43,017 nucleotides of DNA from Lenisia limosa (taxonomy: Eukaryota; Breviatea). A model generated the notes under the pieces. That model was not told where the DNA came from and searched no databases. It saw nothing but the letters and a program-made list of their open reading frames with translations. Every line of letters starts with the position of its first letter. Positions within the stretch are counted from its first letter, which is position 1. The DNA lies in contig LPNZ01011560.1 of assembly GCA_001655205.1 (NCBI GenBank), positions 1 to 43,017 of the forward strand, read 5' to 3'. Of this stretch, positions 1 to 10,935 are shown in pieces. A program made the translations under genes and the position numbers.

Positions 1-960
1 GGGGGAATTTATGAAACGTGTCAAATATTAAGCTTGTTTTGTTTCGAGTCACAACTCCAGACAACCCTGGCCATCACCGACACATTTGACAAGCTGCCGG
101 ATGAAAGAAAAGCCCTTCATTGGGGCTCGGCGCTCTTTGCAATGGGAAATGGCAAGTAGGCGTGTTCGTGAATCAGAATTTAATCGCGGTTTCTCATTTC
201 TACAGAGAACCATCAAACGTTTTGAAGTCATCTTGCGGTGTCATTAACGCTGGATATGTGTATCCAAGGTATGCTGCGAGGCATTTAACAGATAACCCAC
301 AGAATTGGGTGAAATCGGTATCCTTTAAAAATTAATGGTGTTGGCTGCTGTATCCAGATCAATTTTCAAACAAGTTCTTTGTTTACGACTTAGGTCGACG
401 TTTAATTTGCTCATGAAGCTGAAGCCTGAGATCATGTCAATTCATGAAGGTAAGAAGACAGAAATGTCTCATAAATATTGCTGTAACAAGATTTGTTGAT
501 TTCTTAAGGATGGGATCGCATTGTGTATTTACTTATGGAAGACAAGAAGATGCCGAATAAGGTATGATTATCTGGGCGGCTTTTTGATGTTTTTTTAAGA
601 AGTTTCTGATTGTCGTTCGAAGTCCTAAATTAATACATTTCAACAGCAAATGAGCAAAATCAAAAACATTTGTTACCCCTTTTTTCATCCCCCTCCCTCC
701 AGGTGTTATGGCCAGAATTGAGCCGAATTGTCAACATTGGGAAGGATGGACTCAACATGCGACCGGAAGAGGTTTTGGCTTTCTCACCGTTTCATTTCAC
801 TTTTTAGTACATCGAAATTGGAATCGGCAGTGTGGTTTGGGGGTCGCTGGGCGAAGACCATACTTACTGTCATATTCATCATTATTTTTTACTCCTCCAG
901 GGGCTCTCCAAAGAGTCTTCTTTCCAGTACCCTGCTGTTCTGAACTGGATAGATTGCTAA
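1..960 (+). CDS. 3' exons of an unrecognised protein-coding gene (5' end outside window)
   Basis: The exons join in one frame when introns are removed at about 157-206, 238-401, 452-510, 563-702 and 772-807. The first visible exon (from 61) reads TLAITDTFDKLPDERKALHW, then a second short exon reads TIKRFEVILR. Downstream come FNLLMKLKPEIMSIHEGWDR and IVYLLMEDKKMPNK, then LWPELSRIVNIGKDGLNMRP. The helix-rich, charged composition looks like a soluble alpha-helical protein. If the 36-nt intron at 772-807 is spliced, the frame runs to a TAA at 958-960; if it is retained, the protein stops at 805-807. I do not recognise the family. The gene is convergent with the AFG1-like gene, about 200 bp away. 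Exon joins are inferred by eye; coding potential is likely, identity unknown. Confidence 0.5.
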
Positions 961-1160
961 GTTGTTTATTATGGTTTTTGGTATATTTTTGAAGACACAC
1001 ACGTTAACATATCTCATTTACATCTCAAAATACATAACCTATACCTAACCTTAAATACTATACAACTATTTCCCTACTCCCTAAGATTGTAAATTGCTTG
1101 CTTTGTTGCAACTGGATCAAGCCCAGCCTCCCTCCAGTAGAGCTGATAATGTTAGTTCAA

Positions 1161-3957
1161 TCATTTTCCAATGTAAAATAAACAGAAGGAATTCTTGTGA
1201 TTTTCACCCTCAGGAGTCTTCATTTCATGTAGGCGCGATACTGTTCTTGCCCAAGCAAACTCTTCTTCTGNNNNNNNNNNNNNNNNNNNNNNNNNNNNNN
1301 NNNNNNNNNNNNNNNNNNNNNNNNNNNNNNNNNNNNNNNNNNNNNNNNNNNNNNNNNNNNNNNNNNATACATTTGAAAAAGTAGTTCTACACACCCGAGA
1401 AAAGCCCGGACTTTGCGGAGTCACTGGAGGCGCCAAGTTGAGTGAGATCATCATAAGTGGCCCGGTCTAAGCCTGAGCGTCATGAACACAGCGTGAATCA
1501 AACTTAGTATTTCAGCTTTGCCCTTTTGAAAGAGTTCAGCAACACTTTCGCTTTGAGTTTGCGTCAAAAGACAAGCATTCATTTCATACATAGAGTCCAC
1601 AAACACAATGAATCGCCGAAGCGTCTAAGAAGTTAGGATCTTAAGGTATTGGATATCATTCACCAGAAAAGCGGATGGCAGTACCAACCTCACGATCCGA
1701 AGTAGCCAGAGTGGGGACTGCTGGGAGAAAAATCAACGGGAAGTTGCGTGAAATCTGGAGATAATCTGCAGAACCCAGGGGTTTTCGGCAAAGGTCTGTT
1801 GGTAACCAAATGAAAACCTCATGAATTCTTCCCACCATCGAAATGAACGACAGCCACACCGGCTGGGCTGGATTGAATATTTAGTGTCCGGCCTGGACCA
1901 ATTGGGAATCGCCCCAATGTCAAATTGACTTTACAGTAATAAGAAGTGATACCATGCAAACCAACCCTTCTCTCCGAAAGCGGCCGACGCAACTTCTTCA
2001 CAATCGTCTTTCATATTGTTGATTGGGCTGTGAGAAAAGTTAATCTAAAAATGTACTGCCCCAGAACCTCAGCATGTATTGTAGCAAGTATTACTACAAA
2101 TATAATTATATAGAGCCGCGTACATTGAGTAACATGGAAGGCAGTCAGGGCAGTCCGCTACTATACAAGTTAGCAGGGAATAAGGAAGTGGGATGCAAAC
2201 ACAGTGACCGATAGTCCCGGTGAGAATTAATGTCTATCACCTCACAAGTCTCCTGGTTGTTAGAATACACACAGATTAATAATGCAACGGCACTACAGAA
2301 ACAAACATTAATTAAGTCAATGAATGGCAAGAATAATTCTCTTTGGATTCCTAAAATGTCAATACTTAACTGGAGTGGAACCTCACCATTTTCATAGAGG
2401 GTTGAAGGTGATCGGTTTGAGGTTGCTACTAAACTCATCCCTTTGTCAATGAGGCGGCTGGCTGGAATAACAAATGAAACACAAGGCTATAGAAAGGACA
2501 ATCACACTCACGAGAATAAATCACTCATTATGCATGCATCAGCAATATCAAGAACTTGGAATTCATCAAAACACATCTACAATGTTAGAATGAAATGTAA
2601 TTGTTTCGACGCCTCTCTTTTACCCAACAAATTATCGCATTGTATATCCTCTTACCACGGAGTATTTACTCGAGATTTCATCAGTGACCTTGGAGGTAAA
2701 ATGAGCAACTCTAAAAACTAGCTAACTTTCGATAAGGCATGGCCTTTATAATTGGACTGTGAGGAGAAGTGAAAGATTCCTGGAAGAATGAGACCAAACC
2801 AATACCCCTCACGAGAATGGACGCTGTTCATGAACTGATTGAAGTGAGTCCGCATTACTCGAGGACCCGGCAAAGTGTCATGCAAGAGGTCCATCATCAT
2901 GGTCTTCCCTGTTCCTGGGGCAATAACAAGGCTCAGGTAATCCAACGCATACCGACGTCGCCATGAAGGTAAAGACCCGTGCAGGACCGTCTCGCCTTTA
3001 TTTCTTTGAAGCCAAAAAGTTTAGAAACTTTGGATGCAAATGAATCGGTAGGCTTTTCGATGGGCATTTGGCTACATACATCTTTACAGAAGTTTGTATC
3101 ATCATACATACAGGTTTATTTCTCTCTCCCTTCCCCATTATCAGAGAGAATGGGGAGTAGTTATAGGATGGAATATTGAACACGACAAACCTCATATTTG
3201 AAAGATGGTGGTGATGACTGTCCAAATGACCAGCCAGTGCTTCCTGCCATAGATAATTAAAACTATATCATAATAAACAATATCCTAATAACATATACTA
3301 TTTTGTGGACCGATATTTGTTCCATTACTCCGTGTACGGTTGTAAGGTAAATGATAGAGTGAAATATCTACTTACTATTATATCATATCACTTTCTGGAT
3401 CATTTTCACACGTGTGAACTATCATTTTCCACGCAGTAATATGATGTATGATAATTGACCGACAAGTCTCAAAGATACTCTGATAAACTCGGGGTGAACC
3501 CTCATGTTATCTTCGTTCATCATTTCTACTTAAAAGTCGGTCATATGATCATATCACTAGTGGATATGGGTTAAAATATGTTAATACAAGCACATTTTGC
3601 AATTCTTGCATCAATGCTCTATTATCAACTACAATCAAGGTCCTTTATTAACAGGATGCGTGGGTGGCTTCAGCACCCATTTTTTCATATTTTAAACATG
3701 AGGTAATAATTTGTAGAGCGATATCATGACAGTAGTAAGACGTAACAATCCCTAATCAATGTCGTCATACCCCCTCCTCCCACCTGGTGAACGTCGAAAA
3801 TGAGCTCGCCGTCACTGACACGTTGAAGGTACAGTGCCGAAGGGTTCAGTTTATGAGAGGAGCGGTCAACCATATGACAATGTTCATGAAATGCACGGAT
3901 GAACGGGTAAATTATTCGTCCCAACCGGGGGGAAGCCTGTTGTAGTGCCAAGAACAT
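1161..3957 (-). CDS. AFG1L: AFG1-like mitochondrial AAA-type ATPase
   Basis: AFG1/LACE1 family P-loop ATPase, known to act in mitochondrial protein quality control. The start at 3957 gives a basic, amphipathic leader (MFLALQQASPRLGRIIYPF) that fits mitochondrial targeting, followed by LQRVSDGELIFDVHQ, the family's N-terminal signature. Walker A (GDVGTGKTMMMDL) is split by a 38-nt intron at 2915-2952. Next come THFNQFMNSVH, Walker B (MCFDEFQVLDIADA, about 2530-2575), the sensor-like SLVATSNRSPSTLYENG, QRELFLPFIDL and CEVIDINSHRDY. The C-terminal half has LGRFPIGPGRTLNIQ, DLCRKPLGSADYL, RRFIVFVDSMYEMN and WARTVSRLHEM. An N gap (1271-1366) removes part of the penultimate region. The final stop is uncertain: 1161 if the last ORF is unspliced, about 1113 if one more intron is used. 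All family blocks appear in the expected order, so the identity is strong. Confidence 0.93.
1271..1366. other. assembly gap (96 N)
   Basis: Run of N inside the 3' part of the AFG1-like gene. It hides a short piece of coding sequence or intron just before the conserved TVSRLHEM motif. Confidence 0.99.
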
Positions 3958-4575
3958 TTATGGCCCTTTAGAGCAATAACAGAAGGGGGGGATTGTTCAC
4001 TGAGTTTCATCCAGTTTCATTTTATATTCGCTTCGTAGGCGCTCGCTGGGTCACTTTTCTTTTAAGAAGAAGAGAAGAAGAGAAGAATGCGGTGAAAAAG
4101 ATGTGAAAAAAGTGAAAAAACAAAAATGTGAATCGAAGACTAAACTCGTCCTGATGGGATTGACCCCCCATATAATCAAGGTACCCCCCCATATAATCAA
4201 GGCACCCCCCCATATAATCAAGGTACCCCCCCATATAATCAAGGTACCCATGACCCATGTATCCTGCATGATGCAGTAATCCAGATATTGCATGTTGGTC
4301 AAGTGTTGATAGCAAGTTGGTAAGTTGGTAGGTAAGCCTCCTCCACCTCCAGGTCACAGGGATTTTCAATTTGGGTAATCGAGTACTATTTTGTTCTTAT
4401 TCTCACATAACCCATCGATGCAAGCCTTGTCTGTTTAGCCAACAGAACTGATATTTTGTTTCTCTCTGTTCTAATAATATACCCATTTCTCCCGAAGTGA
4501 TAAGCGGCATTGCTCCAAGAATCTACTTTAGAAACAAGCAATATTTGAAGACAATCTCAGTTTTTGACCCCCCAG
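3958..4575. other. divergent upstream region with minisatellite and weak coding signal
   Basis: Sequence upstream of the AFG1-like start. It has a purine-rich stretch (4061-4125) that reads as Lys/Arg/Glu-rich on the plus strand, the 21-bp minisatellite (4164-4246), and a possible donor GTAAGT at about 4319. A plus-strand gene running from here to the exon candidate at 4576-4692 would fit the alternating gene order, but I could not find a start codon that joins to it. Confidence 0.4.
4164..4246. repeat. 21-bp minisatellite, four copies
   Basis: Four near-identical copies of a unit reading CCCCCCCATATAATCAAGGT plus A (first copy one C shorter; copy two has C for T near its end). The unit is seven codons long, so frames stay open across the array: minus strand gives repeats of YLDYMGG, plus strand gives PPHIIKV or PPYNQGT depending on frame. 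It ends at 4247 in a degenerate fifth unit (CCCATGACCCATG). Confidence 0.95.
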
Positions 4576-4692
4576 GCCTTCGTCTACGCCTCGGCTGTTG
4601 GGGAAGCTTCTGACGTGGCACATGATGACGTCATTGCGGTTGCCCAAGGCTTCAGTCTTGCTTTCAGTGGGGTGTTGTTAAGGAGTGATTGA
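4576..4692 (+). CDS. possible terminal exon of an unrecognised plus-strand gene
   Basis: After a CCCCCCAG acceptor-like site, 38 codons read AFVYASAVGEASDVAHDD and then VIAVAQGFSLAFSGVLLRSD to a TGA at 4690-4692. GC content and amino-acid composition are higher-quality than the flanks. No upstream exon can be joined with confidence: the nearest open frame upstream (PEVISGIAPRIYFRNKQYLK, about 4494-4553) would need an improbably short 16-nt intron. It may also be a chance ORF. The location between two minus-strand genes fits the alternating layout. Confidence 0.25.
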   Translation, partial: AFVYASAVGEASDVAHDDVIAVAQGFSLAFSGVLLRSD

Positions 4693-5035
4693 TAGTTCTT
4701 TGAATCACTTGGCTATTTTGCATTGTAGTACAGTTCATTGTGTTCACTTCCGAAGCATGGTATACTGTTGAGATAAAATTGACTTATGACTAGGGCTTCA
4801 CTTCGGTTCAAAAAGTCCGAATTTCTCGATAAATCCTCGATATTTCATCGGTCTTTTTCAGACCAGAGTGAAACCCTATTTTTGATTGACTGTTGCCTGA
4901 CTTTAGTGAGAGAGTCCCTCTTCCTCAAGAAGTCGCCATATATGATGAAGCTTTGAAACATAAATGACATAAAATACAAAAGAAAAATCAGAAACACTTG
5001 ACAGCCATTAAACCACCATATACCATGACACGGAC
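4693..5035. other. convergent intergenic region, nothing recognised
   Basis: About 340 bp between the exon candidate at 4692 and the stop of the RING gene. It holds a small palindromic stretch around 4800-4865 (CTTCGGTTC / CGAATTTCTCGATAAATCC) but no gene that I can support. Confidence 0.5.
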
Positions 5036-8000
5036 CTAGAACTTATCACTTTCCTGATCTTTGACGATCTGAACACACCGTGCAGCCCTCGCACTGCTGT
5101 ACACTGTCCCTCCGTTGGCCTTCTTGTTCTGGACTGCAACCGAAAACCCAGGCTTTGAGGGAAGCATGCAGACCTGAGACTTCTTCACAGTCGGCTTGCT
5201 GAGTGCCGGGTTGACTCCTTTGATTCTGGGGTTAGGCACGAGTTCGCAGTTTGGACCCTTGGTTCTCGGCTTGAGGTCAATGATCTCATTTTTGGCTGAA
5301 GGCGCCAGTCGGACTTCAAGGCGGGGCTCCTTGGATGCCTTGTCGCTGGGCACGTGGCTGAAGCCTGGCCTTGGCCCGGGTTCGCCATCGGGTTCGAACA
5401 GTAGGTCGTAGTCGATTGGGGGGGTTGGCGCGCTGCTGGCTGGAAAGGTTATTACAAAAGGAAAATGTGGGTATATCATATCATATGTATCAGATCCCTA
5501 GGTGTTTCACCTTCAGCATCGTCAAATGATATGGGTGATGGGCTAGTGTCGTCAACCTGCCACTGTCAGGAGAAAAGAAACGGTTACTGTTTAGGCCTCG
5601 GCCAACCTCGGCTTTGGAAATGGGTTCTTTGGTGGCAAATGGGACAGATGGTCGGACTCCACTCAGACTAGGCATACTCAAGGACGCCGCATTTGGCTCC
5701 TAGTTGGTGAGGGGCAACGCATATATCATATGTACTACATGTAATACTGACATGGACTAAGTAATGGAAAGGAAAATCAATACTTTTGCAGTTCTCCAGG
5801 CTGAAATGATGTCGGAAGTGTCGGATGTTGGCGGACGTTTCATGGGGGACCCTGGAGCTTTCTTTCGTGGCGGCGTGGGTTGCCTTTTGGGGGATTGCGC
5901 ATCTATTTGGCATCAAAATTGGTGGTGTTAAGACGAAAGAGAGCACCAATCTACATTTACTTTAATCATTCCCAGCAAACCAGGAAGTAGAGTTTGCCTT
6001 TTGAACTTCTGGGCTTGTGCAGCTAATGTGAGTTCCTAAATTGTTTATTTTACCATAGCCGAAACCAAGATTGGAATGGCATATTATGACGTGTTTGACG
6101 TGTTTCAGTTCCTGCTCTGACTACCTTTTGCTTTCCTTATGTTTGCAAAATTCGATTAAAAGTGCGGTTATAATAAATGTTTTGAGGAGTTAGACAAGAG
6201 TCAGCCATCAAAAAGCTGTTTCTTCCCTCAAACATTTTAGTTAAGCTTTTTGAGATTAAAAAGGAGATAGGGGGGGGGGGTAGCTGCCTGTCTGCGTATT
6301 GTAATCCAATTTACTTAAAAAATAAATGATAAAATTTTGTACAGCAATAAAGAGTTACATTGCCTTCCCCTGCCTTCTTTTGATGTACCTCTCTTTCTTT
6401 CCCCCAAGTCTACTCAATGTATTTCACTACGAGCATATTTTTTCTGAAGCAGCGGCATGCTATATCGCTACCCCCCCTGACCATTCCAGTCTCGCTGTAA
6501 GACACCACCCAGTACCGACTTTTTCTAAGTCTCCAGGGGCCTTAGCCAGCTCGCTGCGAAGCTTAGCGTTCTCCTCTTGCGCCACTGCAAGCTGTCGTCG
6601 CAATCTCTACAAGGCGTCAGAACAACAGAGATCTTTATCAAGGTGAACACACCGTGATGCCCGGGGCGCCCGGGTTCCTGATGGCGGCCGTGGCTGCTGC
6701 GAGTTTGGCTTGTGAAGACTCAAGTTGCCGGTTCCGCCTATCATGGTGACAAGTTGCCAAGCAATCAGTCTTGAACAGAAATTCAATTGTCGTTGGGAGC
6801 TTTTTTGTTTTCAAATAATGCAAAAATATATAAACTATAAAAACCTTCATGGGGTCAACTCACTCTTTCAACGCTCTTTTAAGCACCTTAATTTCCTCTG
6901 AGTCTTCGTCATTTGGACCCAGGGCTGTGGCCTTCGATGTTAGTCAAGCTAAGATCTTCCCGACCTAAATAACAGAATACAACCCCGTACCGCCTCAACT
7001 CGGATGTCATTCAACAATTTCACATCAGCGGTTGAAAGCTGTTCCTCTTCAAGCTTCTATAAGACATTAGAGATTAACTATCGAAGACTCGGCCTTCCTT
7101 GAAGCGATTTATGTATAATTATTCATTTTGTATTGAAAATGATTCTTAAGTAGATTTTGAGAAAAGAGGCAAAAGTGGCGTGAATCACGTTCAATATGAC
7201 GGACGCGCAGCATGATCCCAGCCAAATTTCCTATTTGAAACCTGCTTTAAGGCAAGGTCACCACCCACTTTGATCTTCTCATCATCGCTTTCATCATCAG
7301 AGGAAACAATTCTCCTCCTCACATTATTCTTGGTGACCTAAGTATTTGAACCGATGGAGTTTGAAATCCAAGTGCCTCTCAGTACCACAAGAAAAGCCAT
7401 GTTTTTTGTAGGGAGTGACATACATTATATTATATCATATATATGCAGATAGTATATCATATTATAGTATACATATGATATCATTACACTATCCAATTTA
7501 ACCCACCTGAGGCCTAACGGGAGAGTCATATGCCTCGGTCTCCTCCGGTGCGGCAGTTGGGGCGTAAGCGGCATAGTTCGGCAACGGGCGTTGAGCCATT
7601 TGCTGAGCACAGAACTGCCATTCAGCTGCAACCGTCAGATCAGTCCGCTCTGGTGTATAGCTTTACTCTTGTAATAATATTTCCGTTTCACTCCTGTTTC
7701 CAATTTGAATTGAAGAATGTGAAATGGACAAATACCAATCAGCCCCCTTCTACCTGAGGGACAGGCAGCCCCCTTCTACCTGACAAGCAGCCCCCTTCTA
7801 CCTGAGGGGGATTGTGGGCCAGGCACCGCTCCCTACAACATGACCATTCATCCAAAGGGTGTAATGAAAAGAGTAAAAAGACAAGGACAAGTGTACCTGG
7901 TTTCTGGTAAAGTATCTGTGTTCGGACTGGGGTGAAAGCGGGACAGGTGGTCTCAGAATTAGTTTCAATGGAGTCCTAAAAATATCAAAGAACACACAAT

Positions 8001-9179
8001 ATGGGTGTAATTTATAAAGAATCAAGCTCATATCATTTGATACTCTCTTATAATAGAACAATCTGCACTAAAATACTGCTTTTTCTTACAACAAAGGAAG
8101 AAGTTCCACTTACGTAGGCTTATTTGGAACGTTTCTTTGAAGTTATGAAATCGAAAATAAATGGAATAAAAAAAACAGCTACCGAACCCCACTCACTCCT
8201 TCTTCGCCGCTTGAGCTTCCAGTTCTTGAATGTGGCTCTTTAGGTCGGTTATTTCTGTGTTTTTAGCCCTGAGGTCGGCAGAGTGTGACTGAAGTTCGCG
8301 ACGATATCTAAAGAGTAATTATATGGTAAATGGTAAATATGATGATGCGGTGCCAAGACATTATTTTATTTTTTGACCTTCCAACTGATAGATGCCAGAT
8401 GGTAGAATTTTTAGCTAAATATAAAAATAAGGAGAGAAGGGGGGGGGGTAAAAGAAGGCTCCCAACTTGAGCTCAGCCTGGGTTGCTTCTGCTTCTGCCT
8501 TCCTTGCTTTATTCTGAAGTACTTCTCCCTCCTTTCGGACCGCTTTAACTTCTTCTTGCGACTTTTCCAATTCCTTTCGCAGTTTCTAATGTGTTATTGT
8601 CAAAAAAAACATCAATAAAATCTCCCCTCCCACAAAGACTGCAATAGCATCTTCCTCCAAATGATCAAGATACTTCAGGACTGCTCTTCTCTTACAGCTC
8701 AAAGCCTTGGCCACTAGAGAGTAAATGTCTGCGATAAGATGCACAACACCAACTTAGAATGTGATTGACAGGTTCCACCGCTGATTGCAGAATGACGGGT
8801 CGAAACGGGGTGTCGATGCTGATGGCACAACGACATGTTGGACAGTTCATGTTCTGATTTGAGACAAGCCATTTCTAAAGGTTTGAGAGAAAGCAAAGCA
8901 AGCAGAGAGGCTTGATGATAAATTAGAAAAACTGATAAAACAAACATACCCACTTCTACACAAGCCTCGCAAAACACATGACCGTTCGGACAGAGAACGG
9001 GGCTCTCAAAGCCGCCAAAGCAGATCGGACAGGACGGCGGTGTGTCATCTTGCACTGTGAAGCCTGCGGGATAAGCTGCCGGAATAAGGAAGTCGTTAGT
9101 AATGTTGTCTCTTCTTCATACATGGTGGAATGTTGCCTGGTAGAACATTAGCAACGTCTCCTTTGTTGAATCCGTCCAT
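5036..9179 (-). CDS. RING-finger, coiled-coil protein with a disordered C-terminal tail
   Basis: The start at 9179 (MDGFNKGDVANVLPGN) joins over a short intron to a C3HC4 RING: SCPICFGGFESPVLCPNGH, VFCEACVE, then after an intron NMNCPTCRCAISIDTPF. The RING implies E3 ubiquitin-ligase activity. It is followed by NIYSLVAKALSCKRRAVLKY, coiled-coil exons (about 8470-8590 KLRKELEKSQEEVKAVRKE; 8200-8310 RYRRELQSHSADLRAKNTE), an acidic exon (RRIVSSDDESDDEKIK, about 7265-7330), more coil (LRRQLAVAQEENAKLRSELA, about 6530-6610), and a basic Pro-rich tail (SPKRQPTPPRKKAPGSPMK, about 5820-5890). The last exon (5036-5437) includes PTPPIDYDLLFEPDGEPGP and ends QIVKDQESDKF. About fourteen exons are visible. 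An acidic Ser/Asp patch plus basic tail suggests a nuclear protein, but I recognise no specific ortholog. It is divergent from the Bud20 gene, 198 bp away. Confidence 0.8.
7741..7806. repeat. three spaced copies of an 18-bp repeat in an intron
   Basis: AGCCCCCTTCTACCTGA begins at about 7741, 7766 and 7788, separated by short variable spacers (GGGACAGGC, CAAGC). The array lies in an intron of the RING gene, next to an exon boundary. Confidence 0.9.
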
Positions 9180-9377
9180 TTGAGAAGAGGAAATACAATC
9201 TAACGTGCCTTCAAGACCACTCTTCTGATATAACGTCTACTAGTCATAAACACGTCAATTTAGGGATAAAAGAGATGTGAAAGAGCTTGAAAGGGTACTG
9301 ATCCAGGGTTGATCAGATCCCGTACCGGGTTAGCTTTTAATTGTTTAATTTGACAAACAACGTCCTTTTTGTGAATA
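9180..9377. promoter_or_regulatory. short divergent promoter region
   Basis: 198 bp separate the start codons of the RING gene (-) and the Bud20 gene (+), so both promoters must lie in or overlap this interval. No clear TATA box; AT-rich stretches at 9230-9270 and 9335-9360. Confidence 0.6.
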
Positions 9378-10935
9378 ATGGGAGCAAAATACGCCAAAAA
9401 GAAGGGAAACAACAAGAAGAAGTTGGCTTTTAAAAAGTCACATCGCACTAGGCATTACTCTAAAGGTATTCTTGTGCTCTCCTCCATTCCAAATCATATT
9501 ATTTTAGACTTAGACCAACTTCAGGATGATATCAAGCCTGAAAACGCCCAAAAGCTGTCCAACCAGGTGACCCTCCATCTCTTATATCTCTTTGGTCCCC
9601 TTTCTAACAGCAACCTTTTGTCACGATTTGTTTTTAATTTAAATATTTTAAAATTTTGAGTAAGATATCACGACAGCTATCTTGGTTTTGAGGGTTTGAT
9701 GATGTGTACAGTAACCATTCAGGAGGTTGACCCCGATCTCCCCGGTCTTGGCCAACACTACTGCGTCTCTTGCGGGTAAAGGGGGCTATTTGTTTCTTTT
9801 GGGTGGCTTAGGTGGACCTTCTGTTAACAAAGCCTTGTTCACCTTTGTCACCAACGCCTTGCAGACGGTATTTCATTGATGAGGCAGCCCACAAAGCCCA
9901 TGAGGAGACGCGTGCACACCGCAGAAGGTACGTGGATGGTACTGAGAGAGCGTTTATCGAGATACTCAGACATTTCATCAGCATCTTGACCAGTTTTGAG
10001 TATATAATTGAATTATATTTCTTTTTGCGAGTGATAACAATGGATCCGATTATAAACTGGGTGGGCTCTGAGGGGGTCAAACACGAATAAATAGGACCGT
10101 TTTGTGAGGGGGGGGGGGGNNNNNNNNNNNNNNNNNNNNNNNNNNNNNNNNNNNNNNNNNNNNNNNNNNNNNNNNNNNNNNNNNNNNNNNNNNNNNNNNN
10201 NNNNNNNNNNNNNNNNNNNNNNNNNNNNNNNNNAGCAAAATAGTCTACCATAATTACTGATAAATATAACTTGCTGTTCGATTTCTTTGGAATCAGATCC
10301 AAAGATCTCTTGGCTTGATTCAGACCGTCAAGTTCTTAAAATGCTCCGAGAGTCAGTCTTTTTTGGTCGGAATTGAAAAAACGCTGGTGCTAACGCTACA
10401 GATTGACAACGGTGAAGACTGAGGTATATCACACTCAAGAAATGGCCAACCTTGCTGCTGGACAGAGTGGGAAGGGAGCTCACGACGGGGAGCTGGCTGG
10501 GGTCTATTTCTTTCTTCTTTGTTAAGCAAAGTTGAGTTTTTTTGATAGGGTTTTTGTTTCACCGTACTCCCTGAAGTGTTTAAAATATCATATCATTGCT
10601 TCCGGAGTATTGTTTATGAGCCTATCATCAAACTCATGCTGTGTTTTTAGTTGCAAATGATATATTAGAGTAATCTGTGTATATAGTGATATCATATGCC
10701 TCATAGTACCATAATACCTCAAATGATATTAGCTGTTATTCTTTAAAAAACAAAGCAAATACCCAGGCTAATCGATTCTCCATCCTAAATATTCGTTCCT
10801 AAATTCCATACATTTCTATAACCCCCAGGTGCCCCGGATAATGGACCAAAGTTGAACCGAGCCAAGGGACCAAGAGTCGCCCCAACCACTGCTCCTCCCC
10901 CAAAGCAATCCACAACCATGGAGGAAGAAAACTGA
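9378..10935 (+). CDS. BUD20: ZNF593/Bud20-type zinc-finger protein
   Basis: Shuttling C2H2 zinc finger of the ZNF593/Bud20 family, known to act in export and maturation of pre-60S ribosomal subunits. The start at 9378 gives a Lys/Arg-rich N-terminus (MGAKYAKKKGNNKKKLAFKK). Exon 2 reads DLDQLQDDIKPENAQKLSNQ; exon 3 EVDPDLPGLGQHYCVSCG; exon 4 RYFIDEAAHKAHEETRAHR. The finger is C-x2-C-x12-H-x5-H across exons 3 and 4. An N gap (10120-10233) lies in the next intron. Exon 5 has VYHTQEMANLAAGQ; the last exon gives DNGPKLNRAKGPRVAP and a Pro/Ser tail ending EEEN at a TGA (10933-10935). Gene order of motifs and length match the family. Intron 10465-10828 is long and holds an ATATCATATG word. Confidence 0.92.
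10120..10233. other. assembly gap (114 N) after a poly-G run
   Basis: N run immediately after a run of about 12 G (10108-10119), in an intron of the Bud20 gene. Confidence 0.99.

Noticed and set aside
49-335. Overlapping ORFs of 60-71 codons on both strands at the left edge
   Set aside because: The plus-strand series TLAITDTFDKL / TIKRFEVILR joins across introns into downstream exons; the other frames cross those introns.
4022-4369. 115-codon minus-strand ORF containing the YLDYMGG repeats
   Set aside because: Outside the repeat it is Phe/Leu-rich translation of an A/G-rich strand and resembles no protein; frame is kept open mainly by the 21-bp unit.
4555-4575. 16-nt intron before the exon at 4576
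   Set aside because: Well below the shortest intron with frame-plus-homology support here (31 nt), and no homology supports the join.
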